Source: Acinetobacter courvalinii (GTDB taxonomy: Bacteria; Pseudomonadota; Gammaproteobacteria; Pseudomonadales; Moraxellaceae). From it: a stretch of 64,000 bases of DNA. Shown piece by piece: positions 53,523 through 62,770 of the stretch. The notes under the pieces were generated by a model. It ran no database searches. It was not told where the DNA came from and saw only the letters and a program-made list of their open reading frames with translations. Each line of letters starts with the position of its first letter. Positions within the stretch are counted from its first letter, which is position 1. The DNA lies in contig NZ_BMDA01000001.1 in NCBI RefSeq assembly GCF_014635545.1, positions 1,442,739 through 1,506,738 of the forward strand. Direction: 5' to 3'. A program made the translations under genes and the position numbers.

Positions 53523-56500
53523 ATGAATACATTGGATACTCCCGCACAAATGGACACAGCTCACGCAGACGGTTATATCACCGAATTTAAAGAAAAAAGT
53601 GAGTTTGAGCAACGCATCAATACGGCATGGCGCCGTGCAGAGCCTGAAGCAGTCGCTGTACTTGCTGAAGCAGCCAATATTTCCCCTGAACTTGACCATA
53701 AAATTTATGAGCTCGCATTTAGCTTAGCGCACAATTTGCGTGAGCGTAAAAGTTCAGCGGGTAAAGCTGGTATCGTTCAAGGTTTACTTCAAGAATTTTC
53801 ACTTTCTTCACAAGAAGGTGTGGCCCTGATGTGTTTGGCAGAAGCTTTGCTTCGTATTCCAGATACTGCAACACGTGATTTATTGATCCGTGACAAAATC
53901 AACCAAGGCAACTGGAAAGAACACGTTGGTCAAAGTAACCTGATGTTCGTCAATGCCGCTGCCTGGGGTTTGATGTTAACTGGTAAGTTAATGGAAACGC
54001 CGAAGCAAACCAGTTTATCAAGTGTCTTAACTGGCCTCTTGGCACGCAGTGGTCGCGGTATCATCCGTAAAGCCGTTGACGTTGCCATGCGTATGATGGG
54101 CGAGCAATTCGTTACCGGCGAAACCATCGGCGAAGCGCTTGAACATGCGAAACCATTTGAGCACAAGGGTTTCCGCTACTCATACGACATGTTGGGTGAA
54201 GCAGCCCTAACTGAACATGATGCTGAGCGCTATTACAACGACTACACCCAAGCTATTCATGCCATTGGTAAAGCATCGAACGGTCGTGGTGTTTATGACG
54301 GTCCGGGTATCTCAATCAAGCTTTCTGCATTGCACCCACGTTACCAACGTGCGCAAATTGACCGTGTTCATCATGAACTTTACAACAAAGTTTTTGAACT
54401 GGCGTGCTTGGCAAAACAATACGATATCGGTTTAAACATCGATGCTGAAGAATCTGAGCGCTTGGAAATCTCACTTGAATTGCTTGAACGCCTATGTTTC
54501 GAACCGAAACTTGCCAACTGGAAAGGTATTGGTTTCGTGATTCAGGCCTACCAAAAGCGCTGTTTCTATGTGGTTGATTACATCGTTGATCTTGCAAAAC
54601 GCAGTAACAAACGCCTGATGATCCGTTTGGTGAAAGGTGCGTATTGGGATAGCGAAATCAAGAAAGCGCAAATCGATGGCATGACCGACTACCCTGTGTT
54701 TACCCGTAAAGTTCACACTGACTTGTCTTACATTGCGTGTGCGAAAAAATTACTTGCTGCACCAGATCAAGTATATCCGCAGTTTGCAACACATAATGCG
54801 CAATCGCTTGCAACGATTTACAACTTGGCTGATCCAAGCAAATATTATCCAGGTCAATACGAGTTCCAATGCTTGCACGGTATGGGTGAGCCATTGTACG
54901 AACAAGTGGTTGGTTCTAAAGAAGACAATAAACTTGGTGTGCCATGTCGTGTTTACGCACCTGTGGGTAACCATGAAACTTTGTTGGCTTACTTGGTCCG
55001 TCGTTTACTTGAAAATGGTGCCAATACCTCATTCGTCAACCGTATTGCGGATAAAACTTTAAAAGTTGAAGATTTAATTCAATCTCCAATCAAAGACATT
55101 CAAACTTCAGCGAAAGACGAAGGCCAGCTTGGTTTAAAACACCCAGCGATTCCGCTTCCGCATGATCTTTATCCATTACGTCCAAACTCAAGTGGCTTTG
55201 ATCTCAATAACGATCAACCATTAGCAGACCTGGATGCGACCGCACAGAAGCTACGTAACCAGATTTGGAAAAGTGGCCCTTTACTTGGTTTTGAATCAGC
55301 AGTACACGATGAAAGTAATGCGCTTGCAATTACAAACCCTGCACAAAACAGTGAAGTTGTCGGTTATGTCAATGAAGCAACCAGCGCTGATGTACAACTG
55401 GCGTTAGAAGCTGCGGTACAAGCTGAACAAAGCTGGGCAGCAACCGATAAAGTTGAGCGTGCTGCTTGCTTAAAACGTGCTGCTGACTTGATGGAAGCCC
55501 GTATTCAAGAGTTGATGGTTTTACTTTGCCGCGAAAGTGGTAAAACCTATGCCAATGCGATTGCAGAAGTTCGTGAAGCGGTCGATTTCCTACGTTACTA
55601 CGCAACTCAAATTGAAAACCTGCCTGCAAATGCACAGGTGAAGCCATTAGGTACCGTATTGTGTATCAGTCCATGGAACTTCCCTCTTGCAATTTTCTCG
55701 GGTCAGATTGCAGCTGCATTGGTAAGCGGTAACTGTGTTATTGCCAAACCAGCGGAACAAACACCACTCATTGCAGCACAAGCGGTGCAAATGCTTTGGG
55801 AAGCTGGCGTGCCACACGGCGCTGTACAGCTTGTTCCAGGCCGTGGTGAAACAGTCGGTGCGCAATTGAGCCAGGATGACCGCATCCAAGGCATCATGTT
55901 CACAGGTTCGACTGAAGTTGCAAAAATCTTGCAAAAAACGGTAGCAAAACGTTTATCTCCAAATGGTCAACCTATTCCGTTAATCGCGGAAACCGGTGGT
56001 CAAAATGCGATGATCGTAGACTCTTCTGCGTTGACTGAACAAGTGGTTCTCGATGTTGTCAGTTCTGCATTCGACAGTGCCGGTCAACGTTGTTCTGCAC
56101 TTCGTATCTTATGTGTACAAGAAGACAGCGCTGCAACCGTCATCAAAATGTTGAAAGGTGCGATGCAACAGTTGATCGTCGGCAACCCTGCGATCTTAAA
56201 AACCGACATTGGTCCTGTGATCGATACTGAAGCGAAACAAACCATCGATACGCACATTCAAAAGATGAAATCTAAGGGTTACCCTGTTCATCAATTGATG
56301 TTCAACGATGCTGCAAGCCAACAGGCACTTGCACAAGGTACTTTCGTTCCGCCAACAGCAATCGAATTACCAAACCTTGATGACCTTGAGCGTGAAGTAT
56401 TTGGTCCGGTACTACACATCATCACCTATAAGTACGGTGAACTTGAGCAGTTGATCGATCGTATCAATGCCAAAGGTTACGGCTTGACCATGGGTCTACA

Positions 56501-57284
56501 TACCCGTATCGATGAAACCATTAATACGGTTATTCAACGTGCTGAAGTGGGTAACTTATACATCAACCGTAACATCGTCGGTGCAGTGGTAGGTGTACAG
56601 CCGTTTGGTGGTGAAGGCTTGTCTGGTACTGGTCCGAAAGCCGGTGGTCCACTTTATATGTACCGTTTGATGGAACATTGTTCAGAGAAAGTATTGGCGA
56701 CCCCATTTGCGGTAAAAGCTGAAATCTCTCAGTTTGATGCCGTATCTAATGTGGCTTACCAAAGCTTGCTGGCTTGGGCAAAACAACACATGGCTCAAGC
56801 AGTACCGACAATTCCAGCATTTGGCGTAGGTAAATTCTACGAGTTGCAAGGTCCGACTGGCGAAAGTAACCAGTACATTATCCTGCCTCGTCATCGTGTG
56901 CTTTCGATTGCCAATGATGATGCTAGCCAGCTTCAACAATTGCTTGCGATTTTCGCTGTTAGTAGTACAGCGGCGGTATTGAAAGACAATGCATTCTTGG
57001 TAAAACACAAAGCGTCTTTACCAAAAGATGTCTTGGATGCAATCACTGTGATTTCAAGCGTTGAAAAAGATGCCTTTGATGCCGTGCTTCATCATGGTTC
57101 TGTTGAACAGTTGCAAGATTTGCAAACTAAAGTTGCTGCCCGTTCAGGTGCGATTGTTGGCATTACCCAGCTGCAAACCAATGAGCAGATTCCTTTAGAA
57201 CGTCTTGTGATTGAACGTGCCATCAGCGTGAATACTGCAGCAGCTGGCGGTAACGCAAGCTTGATGACTTTATCTGAAGACTAA
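53523..57284 (+). CDS. putA: Bifunctional proline dehydrogenase / P5C dehydrogenase
   Basis: A 1253-residue enzyme oxidising proline to glutamate. The proline dehydrogenase barrel spans about residues 180-480 with RLMIRLVKGAYWDSEIKKAQ; the aldehyde dehydrogenase domain follows with SPWNFPLAIF, the general-base Glu in ETGGQNAMI, and the nucleophile Cys in GQRCSALRI. The C-terminal ~200 residues have the extra ALDH-like domain of long PutA. It lacks the N-terminal ribbon-helix-helix of E. coli PutA, so it cannot self-repress that way. Start is the ATG six codons into the longer frame. Confidence 0.95.
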   Translation: MNTLDTPAQMDTAHADGYITEFKEKSEFEQRINTAWRRAEPEAVAVLAEAANISPELDHKIYELAFSLAHNLRERKSSAGKAGIVQGLLQEFSLSSQEGVALMCLAEALLRIPDTATRDLLIRDKINQGNWKEHVGQSNLMFVNAAAWGLMLTGKLMETPKQTSLSSVLTGLLARSGRGIIRKAVDVAMRMMGEQFVTGETIGEALEHAKPFEHKGFRYSYDMLGEAALTEHDAERYYNDYTQAIHAIGKASNGRGVYDGPGISIKLSALHPRYQRAQIDRVHHELYNKVFELACLAKQYDIGLNIDAEESERLEISLELLERLCFEPKLANWKGIGFVIQAYQKRCFYVVDYIVDLAKRSNKRLMIRLVKGAYWDSEIKKAQIDGMTDYPVFTRKVHTDLSYIACAKKLLAAPDQVYPQFATHNAQSLATIYNLADPSKYYPGQYEFQCLHGMGEPLYEQVVGSKEDNKLGVPCRVYAPVGNHETLLAYLVRRLLENGANTSFVNRIADKTLKVEDLIQSPIKDIQTSAKDEGQLGLKHPAIPLPHDLYPLRPNSSGFDLNNDQPLADLDATAQKLRNQIWKSGPLLGFESAVHDESNALAITNPAQNSEVVGYVNEATSADVQLALEAAVQAEQSWAATDKVERAACLKRAADLMEARIQELMVLLCRESGKTYANAIAEVREAVDFLRYYATQIENLPANAQVKPLGTVLCISPWNFPLAIFSGQIAAALVSGNCVIAKPAEQTPLIAAQAVQMLWEAGVPHGAVQLVPGRGETVGAQLSQDDRIQGIMFTGSTEVAKILQKTVAKRLSPNGQPIPLIAETGGQNAMIVDSSALTEQVVLDVVSSAFDSAGQRCSALRILCVQEDSAATVIKMLKGAMQQLIVGNPAILKTDIGPVIDTEAKQTIDTHIQKMKSKGYPVHQLMFNDAASQQALAQGTFVPPTAIELPNLDDLEREVFGPVLHIITYKYGELEQLIDRINAKGYGLTMGLHTRIDETINTVIQRAEVGNLYINRNIVGAVVGVQPFGGEGLSGTGPKAGGPLYMYRLMEHCSEKVLATPFAVKAEISQFDAVSNVAYQSLLAWAKQHMAQAVPTIPAFGVGKFYELQGPTGESNQYIILPRHRVLSIANDDASQLQQLLAIFAVSSTAAVLKDNAFLVKHKASLPKDVLDAITVISSVEKDAFDAVLHHGSVEQLQDLQTKVAARSGAIVGITQLQTNEQIPLERLVIERAISVNTAAAGGNASLMTLSED

Positions 57285-57319
57285 TATTCGCCTTTTCGAG
57301 AAATATTAAGTCTCTCACT

Positions 57320-57353
57320 GACCCGAATCATGTTTACATGGTTCGGGTTTTTT
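57320..57353 (+). terminator. Rho-independent terminator
   Basis: ACCCGAA and CATG arms pair with CATG and TTCGGGT, followed by a T run. Ends putA. Confidence 0.85.
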
Positions 57354-57403
57354 ATTATGTTTTAGTTGATCTTTATTGCAATTATAAAAATGAGAACCTG
57401 AAA

Positions 57404-57886
57404 ATGCAGTTTTTCCCCGCTACTGAATATCAGCCTCACTGTGCCCAGCTTTTTGAAGATTATAAAACGAAGATCAAGCAGCTTATCCCTTTTGCCATTG
57501 TTGAACATATTGGTTCATCCGCGATCCCCAATGCAATCTCAAAGGGTGATCTCGATATTTATATTGAAGTCCCCGCTCAACAGTTTTTAGATGCCATTAA
57601 AGAATTGCAACAACTTAATTTTAAAGAAAAGCTGGATACATTACGTACTCATGAGCTATGTATGTTGCAATCACAAGCGCATGATGTCGCCTTGCAAATA
57701 GTTATGACGGGCTCGGAATTTCAAAATTTTCTTACTTTTCGGGATCAACTACGACGTCACCCAGAGCTGGTTCAGCAATACAACCAACTCAAACAAAGTT
57801 GTTCAGGTACTTCACCAGAGCAGTATCGTCAGATTAAAGCACTATTTATACAGAATGTGCTGAATCCCCATCCAGCTTACAAATAA
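57404..57886 (+). CDS. GrpB-family nucleotidyltransferase-fold protein
   Basis: A 160-residue protein when started at the ATG MQFFPATEY; the longer frame runs back into the putA terminator. VEHIGSSAIPNAISKGDLDIYIEV is the GrpB (UPF0157) signature with the nucleotidyltransferase GS and D-x-D residues. Function not established. Separated from trmA by about 80 bases. Confidence 0.85.
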   Translation: MQFFPATEYQPHCAQLFEDYKTKIKQLIPFAIVEHIGSSAIPNAISKGDLDIYIEVPAQQFLDAIKELQQLNFKEKLDTLRTHELCMLQSQAHDVALQIVMTGSEFQNFLTFRDQLRRHPELVQQYNQLKQSCSGTSPEQYRQIKALFIQNVLNPHPAYK

Positions 57887-57969
57887 GCAAATTTGATAAT
57901 TTCCCTGCACCTTGTAGCACTTTTTTTGATACCATTCCTGTTTAGATTTCACCTATAGTTTTCTTGTTT

Positions 57970-59055
57970 ATGACCATCTCTTACCAGCAGCAACTTCAAG
58001 AGAAAGTTGAACGAATCACCGCACAATTTGCCCCGTTCAATCCACCAGCTTTAGAAGTGTTTCAATCACCCGAACAACATTTCCGTATGCGTGCCGAATT
58101 CCGTCTCTGGCATACCGAAGATGATCTGTTCTATGCCATGTTTGAACGTGCTGAAGATGGAAAGCAAAAAGAAGTTGTTCGTGTGGATGAGTTTCCGATT
58201 GCCGACCAAAGCATCAATGACTTGATGCCGCGTCTATTAGAAGAATTAAAAGCAGTACCGACTCTATCGCAACGTATTTTTGAAGCGGATTTCCTTGCAA
58301 CATTAAGCGGAGAAATGCTGGTTACGCTGATTTATCACCGTAAACTGGATGCAGAATGGGAAACGGCAGCAAAAGCGTTAGCTGAAAAACTGAATATCAA
58401 GATCATGGGGCGTAGCCGTGGCCAAAAAGTGATTATTGGCGATGACTATGTGGTTGAGCAGCTCAATGTTCATGGTCGTACTTTTAAATACAAACAAATT
58501 GAAAGCAGTTTTACCCAGCCAAATGCGCAAGTGTGCCAGCATATGCTGGAATGGGCATGTGATGCTGTACAAGGATCTCAACAAGATCTTTTAGAATTGT
58601 ATTGTGGTAACGGTAACTTTACCCTACCGTTGTCTTTAAAATTCAATCGTGTCCTTGCCACTGAGCTGGCTAAATCTTCGGTTTATGCGGCGCAATGGAA
58701 TATTGAGCAAAACCAAATTGAGAATATTCAGGTAGCGCGTTTATCTGCGGAAGAGTTTACCCAAGCCTATCAGGGCGAACGTGAGTTTAGACGCCTGCAA
58801 GAAGCTGAAATTGATATTCAAAGCTATGACTTCGATACAGTTTTCGTCGATCCGCCACGTGCAGGCATTGATGATGAGACGCTGAAACTGCTACAGGGAT
58901 TCAAGCGTATTCTCTATATCTCATGTAATCCGGACACCCTGCATGACAATCTCAACACACTGACTCAAACCCATCGCATTGTGCAGTTCGCTATGTTCGA
59001 TCAGTTCCCTTTTACCCATCATGTTGAGTCGGGTGTTTTACTTGAGAAGATTTAA
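57970..59055 (+). CDS. trmA: tRNA (uracil-5-)-methyltransferase
   Basis: A 361-residue SAM-dependent enzyme that makes m5U54 in the tRNA T-loop. [14 protein letters not shown] binds [13 protein letters not shown] and ISCNPDTL follow with the catalytic Cys; [11 protein letters not shown] supplies the terminal base. Length close to E. coli TrmA, and it lacks the Fe-S cysteines of RlmD. The ATG at 57970 is used rather than a TTG two codons upstream. Confidence 0.95.
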   Translation: MTISYQQQLQEKVERITAQFAPFNPPALEVFQSPEQHFRMRAEFRLWHTEDDLFYAMFERAEDGKQKEVVRVDEFPIADQSINDLMPRLLEELKAVPTLSQRIFEADFLATLSGEMLVTLIYHRKLDAEWETAAKALAEKLNIKIMGRSRGQKVIIGDDYVVEQLNVHGRTFKYKQIESSFTQPNAQVCQHMLEWACDAVQGSQQDLLELYCGNGNFTLPLSLKFNRVLATELAKSSVYAAQWNIEQNQIENIQVARLSAEEFTQAYQGEREFRRLQEAEIDIQSYDFDTVFVDPPRAGIDDETLKLLQGFKRILYISCNPDTLHDNLNTLTQTHRIVQFAMFDQFPFTHHVESGVLLEKI

Positions 59056-59082
59056 ACAAATTATTTCAACGTAACAATAAAT

Positions 59083-59115
59083 TATAAAGGGTTTCAATAA
59101 CCCTTTATTTTTGCT
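59083..59115 (+). terminator. Rho-independent terminator
   Basis: ATAAAGGGTT paired with AACCCTTTAT then TTTT. Ends trmA. Confidence 0.8.
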
Positions 59116-59304
59116 CAAAGTATATGAATAAAAAAGTGATATTTTTCAAAGGTCAAGTCATGATACCGTCATAATTTCGTTTGAGATGAGCAGACTCATC
59201 GAAAAAATTGAAGTTCAACTGCTGCTTTTATCACTTAAGCTGACTTGTATTTTATTTTAAAGTGGCTATATTTCGAGCTATGTTAGGTTGTTAATGAAGG
59301 CTCT

Positions 59305-59532
59305 ATGAGTTTTTGGCAAAAATTGTTCAATGCAGACGAACAATATAACGAACACAAGAACCAGACTTCTTGCGTTGAAAACGATTGTTCTTGCAAAACC
59401 AATGAACAGCTACTCGATGCTTTAGTCAAAGCAACAGATGAGGATGTCATTAAAGGCATTAAGAAAGTACTGATTTCTCGGGGTTATAGCCGCAAAGAGT
59501 TACTTGCGATGATCAAACCACCGATTCAATAA
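59305..59532 (+). CDS. Hypothetical 75-residue protein
   Basis: A soluble helical protein with three Cys in SCVENDCSCKT and GIKKVLISRGYSRKELLAMIKPP. The Cys/His-rich middle could bind metal. Conserved-looking and monocistronic, but no family recognised. Confidence 0.65.
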   Translation: MSFWQKLFNADEQYNEHKNQTSCVENDCSCKTNEQLLDALVKATDEDVIKGIKKVLISRGYSRKELLAMIKPPIQ

Positions 59533-59539
59533 AAATAAG

Positions 59540-59573
59540 CCCCTCATCTCCTTAAAATCAGGAGATGAGGGTG
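59540..59573. terminator. Bidirectional terminator-like hairpin
   Basis: CCCTCATCTCCT with its complement, 12 bp, between convergent genes. Confidence 0.7.
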
Positions 59574-59576
59574 TCA

Positions 59577-60314
59577 TCAAGATTTACACTTTTCCCGATT
59601 CACTTCTGCCACCATCGGTCCCAGATTAAATCGCTTATCATGGCGTTTGTTTTGTATTGAATACATACTTGAAATCGATCCATCCAGATATAACGCATGA
59701 TCTATTTTCAACTGTTGCTTAAAAAACTGCGCAAACTGGTAAAAACTTACCCGTTGTTGTGAAATCACAAAATACAGCTCATTATTTTTTATGCCCACCC
59801 CATTTCTGATTTTAAGTGAAGTTGAGTCAGGTAAAAATTGATCATTAATTCTACCCTGATAGACCAGCATCGGCCCTGACTGGGTCGCAAACTGTGCCTG
59901 AAAACCTGAATGTGCATAATCGGCCGTGGTTTTGATAACGGCACGGCGATCATTCCACGCCACAACTCCATTCGGTTGCATAAAGAAATTACCAAATCCT
60001 TGGGTCTGATTTAACTGGCGCAGCTCTTTGCCCTGTTCGACATATAATCCGACGGGCTGAAAGTCAGCATGATACATTCCCGCATTCATGGCAAAATTGA
60101 GTTGGGCACAAGGCGGCAATGCTTTTTGTAAAGTTGCAAACTTTTGATAGTAGCGATTGCTTTCAGGATTTTTTAAAAATAATTCCAGTTGATCCAGGTG
60201 GTCGACTTTAATGACATCGTAGCTGTTCTGATTAAATTGAATAGCTTGCTGCTGCATCGCATATGCAGATGGAACAGCTAAAAATGTAAAGGCGAACAGT
60301 AACCAGATTTTCAT
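59577..60314 (-). CDS. Phosphodiester glycosidase family protein (NAGPA/DUF2233), periplasmic
   Basis: A 245-residue protein with a signal peptide ending SAYA. NFAMNAGMYHADFQPVGLYVE, FATQSGPMLVYQGRIN, RNGVGI and YLDGSISSMY are the NAGPA domain landmarks. Family members remove GlcNAc from phosphodiester-linked sugars or act on exopolysaccharide. Substrate here unknown. Confidence 0.85.
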   Translation of the reverse strand: MKIWLLFAFTFLAVPSAYAMQQQAIQFNQNSYDVIKVDHLDQLELFLKNPESNRYYQKFATLQKALPPCAQLNFAMNAGMYHADFQPVGLYVEQGKELRQLNQTQGFGNFFMQPNGVVAWNDRRAVIKTTADYAHSGFQAQFATQSGPMLVYQGRINDQFLPDSTSLKIRNGVGIKNNELYFVISQQRVSFYQFAQFFKQQLKIDHALYLDGSISSMYSIQNKRHDKRFNLGPMVAEVNREKCKS

Positions 60315-60484
60315 TATGCGATATATTTAAGATGAGATCTGGCTATTTTCTCACAACAGCAAATCATGCTGAATGACAGATACAAACTCCACACATAATC
60401 ATCGGATTGAGTGTATAAATAAGCTCGATTGATTCACATTTTTTCACTAAAATAAGCGTGTAAATACAATAACCTTGTATCAAC

Positions 60485-61018
60485 ATGCAGCAAAGACATC
60501 CGCGCTTTCCAATTGGCGCCCATCTGATCGTAAAACACTTTGGTTATAGTCACCACGGCATTTATGCAGGACGTGGCCGAGTCATTCATTATTCCGGTTT
60601 TGCCCATATCTTTAAAAAGCATCCGATTGAAATGACCTCTATCCAGCGTTTTGCGCGAGGAAAGCCTATTTATATCAGGGACTATCACTCCCCGCGCTAC
60701 AAGGCCAGAACCGTAGTACGGCGTATGCGCTCACGCATGCATGAAAATCACTACCATCTCATCATTAACAACTGCGAACACTTATGTACCTGGGCGATTA
60801 CCGGTGTTGAATCCAGTACTCAGGTCGAACGCATGCAACGCCGTTTAGCCACGATCGGTTATGTCAGCTCGGTCATGAGTTATATGAATGGCCTGATGCT
60901 GACGGTTGCGACAGCCTGCTTCGCGATTGTGCTGTATATTAAAATACTGTTGCGCCATCAAGCTAAAAAATCGGTTCCAGCTTACTTACAGCTCAAAGAA
61001 AAGCGCCCGAAAAGATAA
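60485..61018 (+). CDS. LRAT-domain membrane protein
   Basis: A 177-residue protein of the LRAT class of NlpC/P60-like proteins. GYSHHGIYAGRGRVIHYSG carries the catalytic His region and NNCEHLCTW the Cys nucleophile (NCEHF motif). A C-terminal hydrophobic pair (residues ~125-155) anchors it to the membrane, ending in a basic tail. LRAT proteins are thiol acyltransferases or phospholipases; the bacterial substrate is unknown. Start lacks a clear ribosome site. Confidence 0.85.
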   Translation: MQQRHPRFPIGAHLIVKHFGYSHHGIYAGRGRVIHYSGFAHIFKKHPIEMTSIQRFARGKPIYIRDYHSPRYKARTVVRRMRSRMHENHYHLIINNCEHLCTWAITGVESSTQVERMQRRLATIGYVSSVMSYMNGLMLTVATACFAIVLYIKILLRHQAKKSVPAYLQLKEKRPKR

Positions 61019-61091
61019 GCTTTGCCTGCACTTCAAATAGTGTTTCTCACACAATTATTGCTTTTTAATTTATCTTGCTTTAGTATTTTCA

Positions 61092-61110
61092 GCGATACAC
61101 ATCGTATCGC
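61092..61110. promoter_or_regulatory. 19-base palindrome GCGATAC-N5-GTATCGC
   Basis: Perfect seven-base arms about 20 bases before a short leader ORF and 140 bases before the TopAI-like gene. A candidate operator for autoregulation. Confidence 0.4.
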
Positions 61111-61128
61111 ATCCATATCGAGGATTTT

Positions 61129-61155
61129 ATGTTGGAGATAGCAGTAATCTGGTAA
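61129..61155 (+). CDS. Putative eight-residue leader peptide (MLEIAVIW)
   Basis: ATG with GAGGA four bases upstream, eight sense codons and TAA. A hairpin begins three bases after the stop. It precedes the TopAI-like gene by 95 bases. In E. coli the topAI operon is led by a short ORF (toiL) whose translation governs expression, so this could be an equivalent. Too short to be proven coding from sequence. Confidence 0.45.
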   Translation: MLEIAVIW

Positions 61156-61158
61156 CTA

Positions 61159-61181
61159 AATTTCAATAGCACATTGAAATT
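61159..61181 (+). promoter_or_regulatory. Leader hairpin
   Basis: AATTTCAAT pairs with ATTGAAATT, five-base loop AGCAC, just past the leader ORF stop. Ribosomes on the leader would affect its formation. Confidence 0.45.
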
Positions 61182-61250
61182 GGTTATCTGCGCGATTTTT
61201 TGGGCGTTAAGCCTAACTTTGCCTCTGATTATTTCTATCTGGATAACAAC

Positions 61251-61508
61251 ATGAACTTATCTAAGTCCGAACAACGGACACTGCACGTCTTAGCAAAAGG
61301 CGGAAAAATCGTAAAACTTCGTAATGACTCAGGTCAAATCATCGCTGTAGAGTGCTATAGCCGAGAAGGTTTCTTGCTGTCCGATTGCGACCTTGCCGTT
61401 TTTAACAAGCTAAGAAAGAAAAAACTGATTAAATCCATTAATGGACAGCCCTATCAAATTAATTTACATGGGCTTAGATCAGTACGCCCACAGTTAGACA
61501 ATCGTTAA
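61251..61508 (+). CDS. TopAI (YjhX)-type topoisomerase I inhibitor toxin
   Basis: An 85-residue protein matching E. coli YjhX nearly throughout: [56 protein letters not shown] and the RPQLDNR end. E. coli TopAI binds DNA topoisomerase I and inhibits it; the next gene there, yjhQ, encodes a GNAT-type antitoxin. The start is the ATG aligned with YjhX; the longer TTG frame is not needed. The ribosome site is weak (CTGGATAAC), consistent with control by the leader. The gene after it here carries a GNAT domain. Confidence 0.88.
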   Translation: MNLSKSEQRTLHVLAKGGKIVKLRNDSGQIIAVECYSREGFLLSDCDLAVFNKLRKKKLIKSINGQPYQINLHGLRSVRPQLDNR

Positions 61509-61616
61509 CACAACCATAGGTTTGGATAAATCCTTGGTTGTACTTTGATGATGTCTATCAATCTAATCTTAGATCGGGTTTGTCCAAATTACATATGGTT
61601 TATTTTGAGAAAGAAA

Positions 61617-62675
61617 ATGGAACTAGACGTAATTCAAAACCGCTTAGCTTTTTTACGAGAAGCGGAAAAACTAAAAAATGTGCTGCGATTTTCACATACT
61701 TCCAATGGTCGCCAAGAAAGTACTGCTGAACATAGTTGGCGTTTATGCTTAATGGCGATGATTTTTGCAGATCAATTCGAAGACATTAATCTCGAGAAAA
61801 TACTAAAAATGTGCCTGATTCATGACTTAGGTGAAGCTCTTCATGGTGATATTCCAGCCATTATGAAAGATCAATTTCCAGCGAAGAATCAGCAGGAGAA
61901 ACAGGATCTTTATCAATTAACCGAATGTTTAGATGATCAACCTCAAATGTTGATTCGATCACTTTGGCAAGAATATGAAGATGCAGAAACAACTGAAGCC
62001 AGATTGGTTAAAGCTCTGGATAAGTTAGAGACCATTCTGCAACATAATCAAGGTATTAACCCTGTTAATTTCGATTATGCATTTAATCTTAGTTACGGTG
62101 AAAAATACACTCAAGCCAACCCCACTCTCAAGCAGATTCGGGCCATCCTAAATCAGGAAACACAAGAGAAAATAAAGATGAACATACAGATTCGTGATGA
62201 AAAACTATACGATATTCAAGCTATTTTTGACTTAACGCAAGCGGCTTTCGCCGATGCAGAGCATTCGAGTCATACAGAGCAATTTATTGTGAATACTTTA
62301 CGTAATTCAGGCCAATTGAGTTTATCTTTGGTTGCGATCAGTAATAATAAACTAATTGGACATATTGCATTTTCCCCTGTGAAAATCTCAGATGGCACTA
62401 AAGGCTGGTATGGCTTAGGGCCAATTTCAGTTTTACCTGAATATCAAGGTCAAGGCGTTGGCGCAAAACTGATGCATGCAGGCCTTGAAGCTCTCAAGGA
62501 TTTAGATGCTGTTGGCTGTGTTTTACTCGGCGATCCTGACTATTACGGTAAATTTGGTTTTAAAGCAGATGCAAGACTTGTATTACAAGGTGTGCCAGCA
62601 GCGTATTTCCAAATTTTGCCATTTACTGAACATGTCCCATCAGGTAACGTGGTCTATGCAGATGCATTTAATTAA
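61617..62675 (+). CDS. HD nucleotidase–GNAT acetyltransferase fusion, candidate antitoxin partner
   Basis: A 352-residue single frame. Residues 1-185 form an HD domain of the YfbR/HDDC2 5'-deoxynucleotidase type: AEHSWR (His39), IHDLGE (His69, Asp70), GDIPA and the terminal KALDKLE Asp135. Residues 188-352 are a GNAT domain with LGPISVLPEYQGQGVGAKLM as the acetyl-CoA loop. The join is at Met188 (KIKMNIQIRD), which could also act as an internal start. It follows the TopAI-like gene by 108 bases. GNAT proteins of this kind (YjhQ) are the TopAI antitoxin in E. coli; the HD part is an addition. Start ATG follows GAGAAAG. Confidence 0.8.
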   Translation: MELDVIQNRLAFLREAEKLKNVLRFSHTSNGRQESTAEHSWRLCLMAMIFADQFEDINLEKILKMCLIHDLGEALHGDIPAIMKDQFPAKNQQEKQDLYQLTECLDDQPQMLIRSLWQEYEDAETTEARLVKALDKLETILQHNQGINPVNFDYAFNLSYGEKYTQANPTLKQIRAILNQETQEKIKMNIQIRDEKLYDIQAIFDLTQAAFADAEHSSHTEQFIVNTLRNSGQLSLSLVAISNNKLIGHIAFSPVKISDGTKGWYGLGPISVLPEYQGQGVGAKLMHAGLEALKDLDAVGCVLLGDPDYYGKFGFKADARLVLQGVPAAYFQILPFTEHVPSGNVVYADAFN

Positions 62676-62693
62676 TGCGACTGCATAGTCTTA

Positions 62694-62726
62694 TGCGCTC
62701 AGCTTCAGTTAACGCTGAGCGCTTAT
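62694..62726 (+). terminator. Rho-independent terminator
   Basis: GCGCTCAGC paired with GCTGAGCGC followed by TTATATTT. Ends the toxin locus. Confidence 0.8.
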
Positions 62727-62770
62727 ATTTGTGAGTATAGAATTCCAAAGGGAATAGATTGAATATACGC

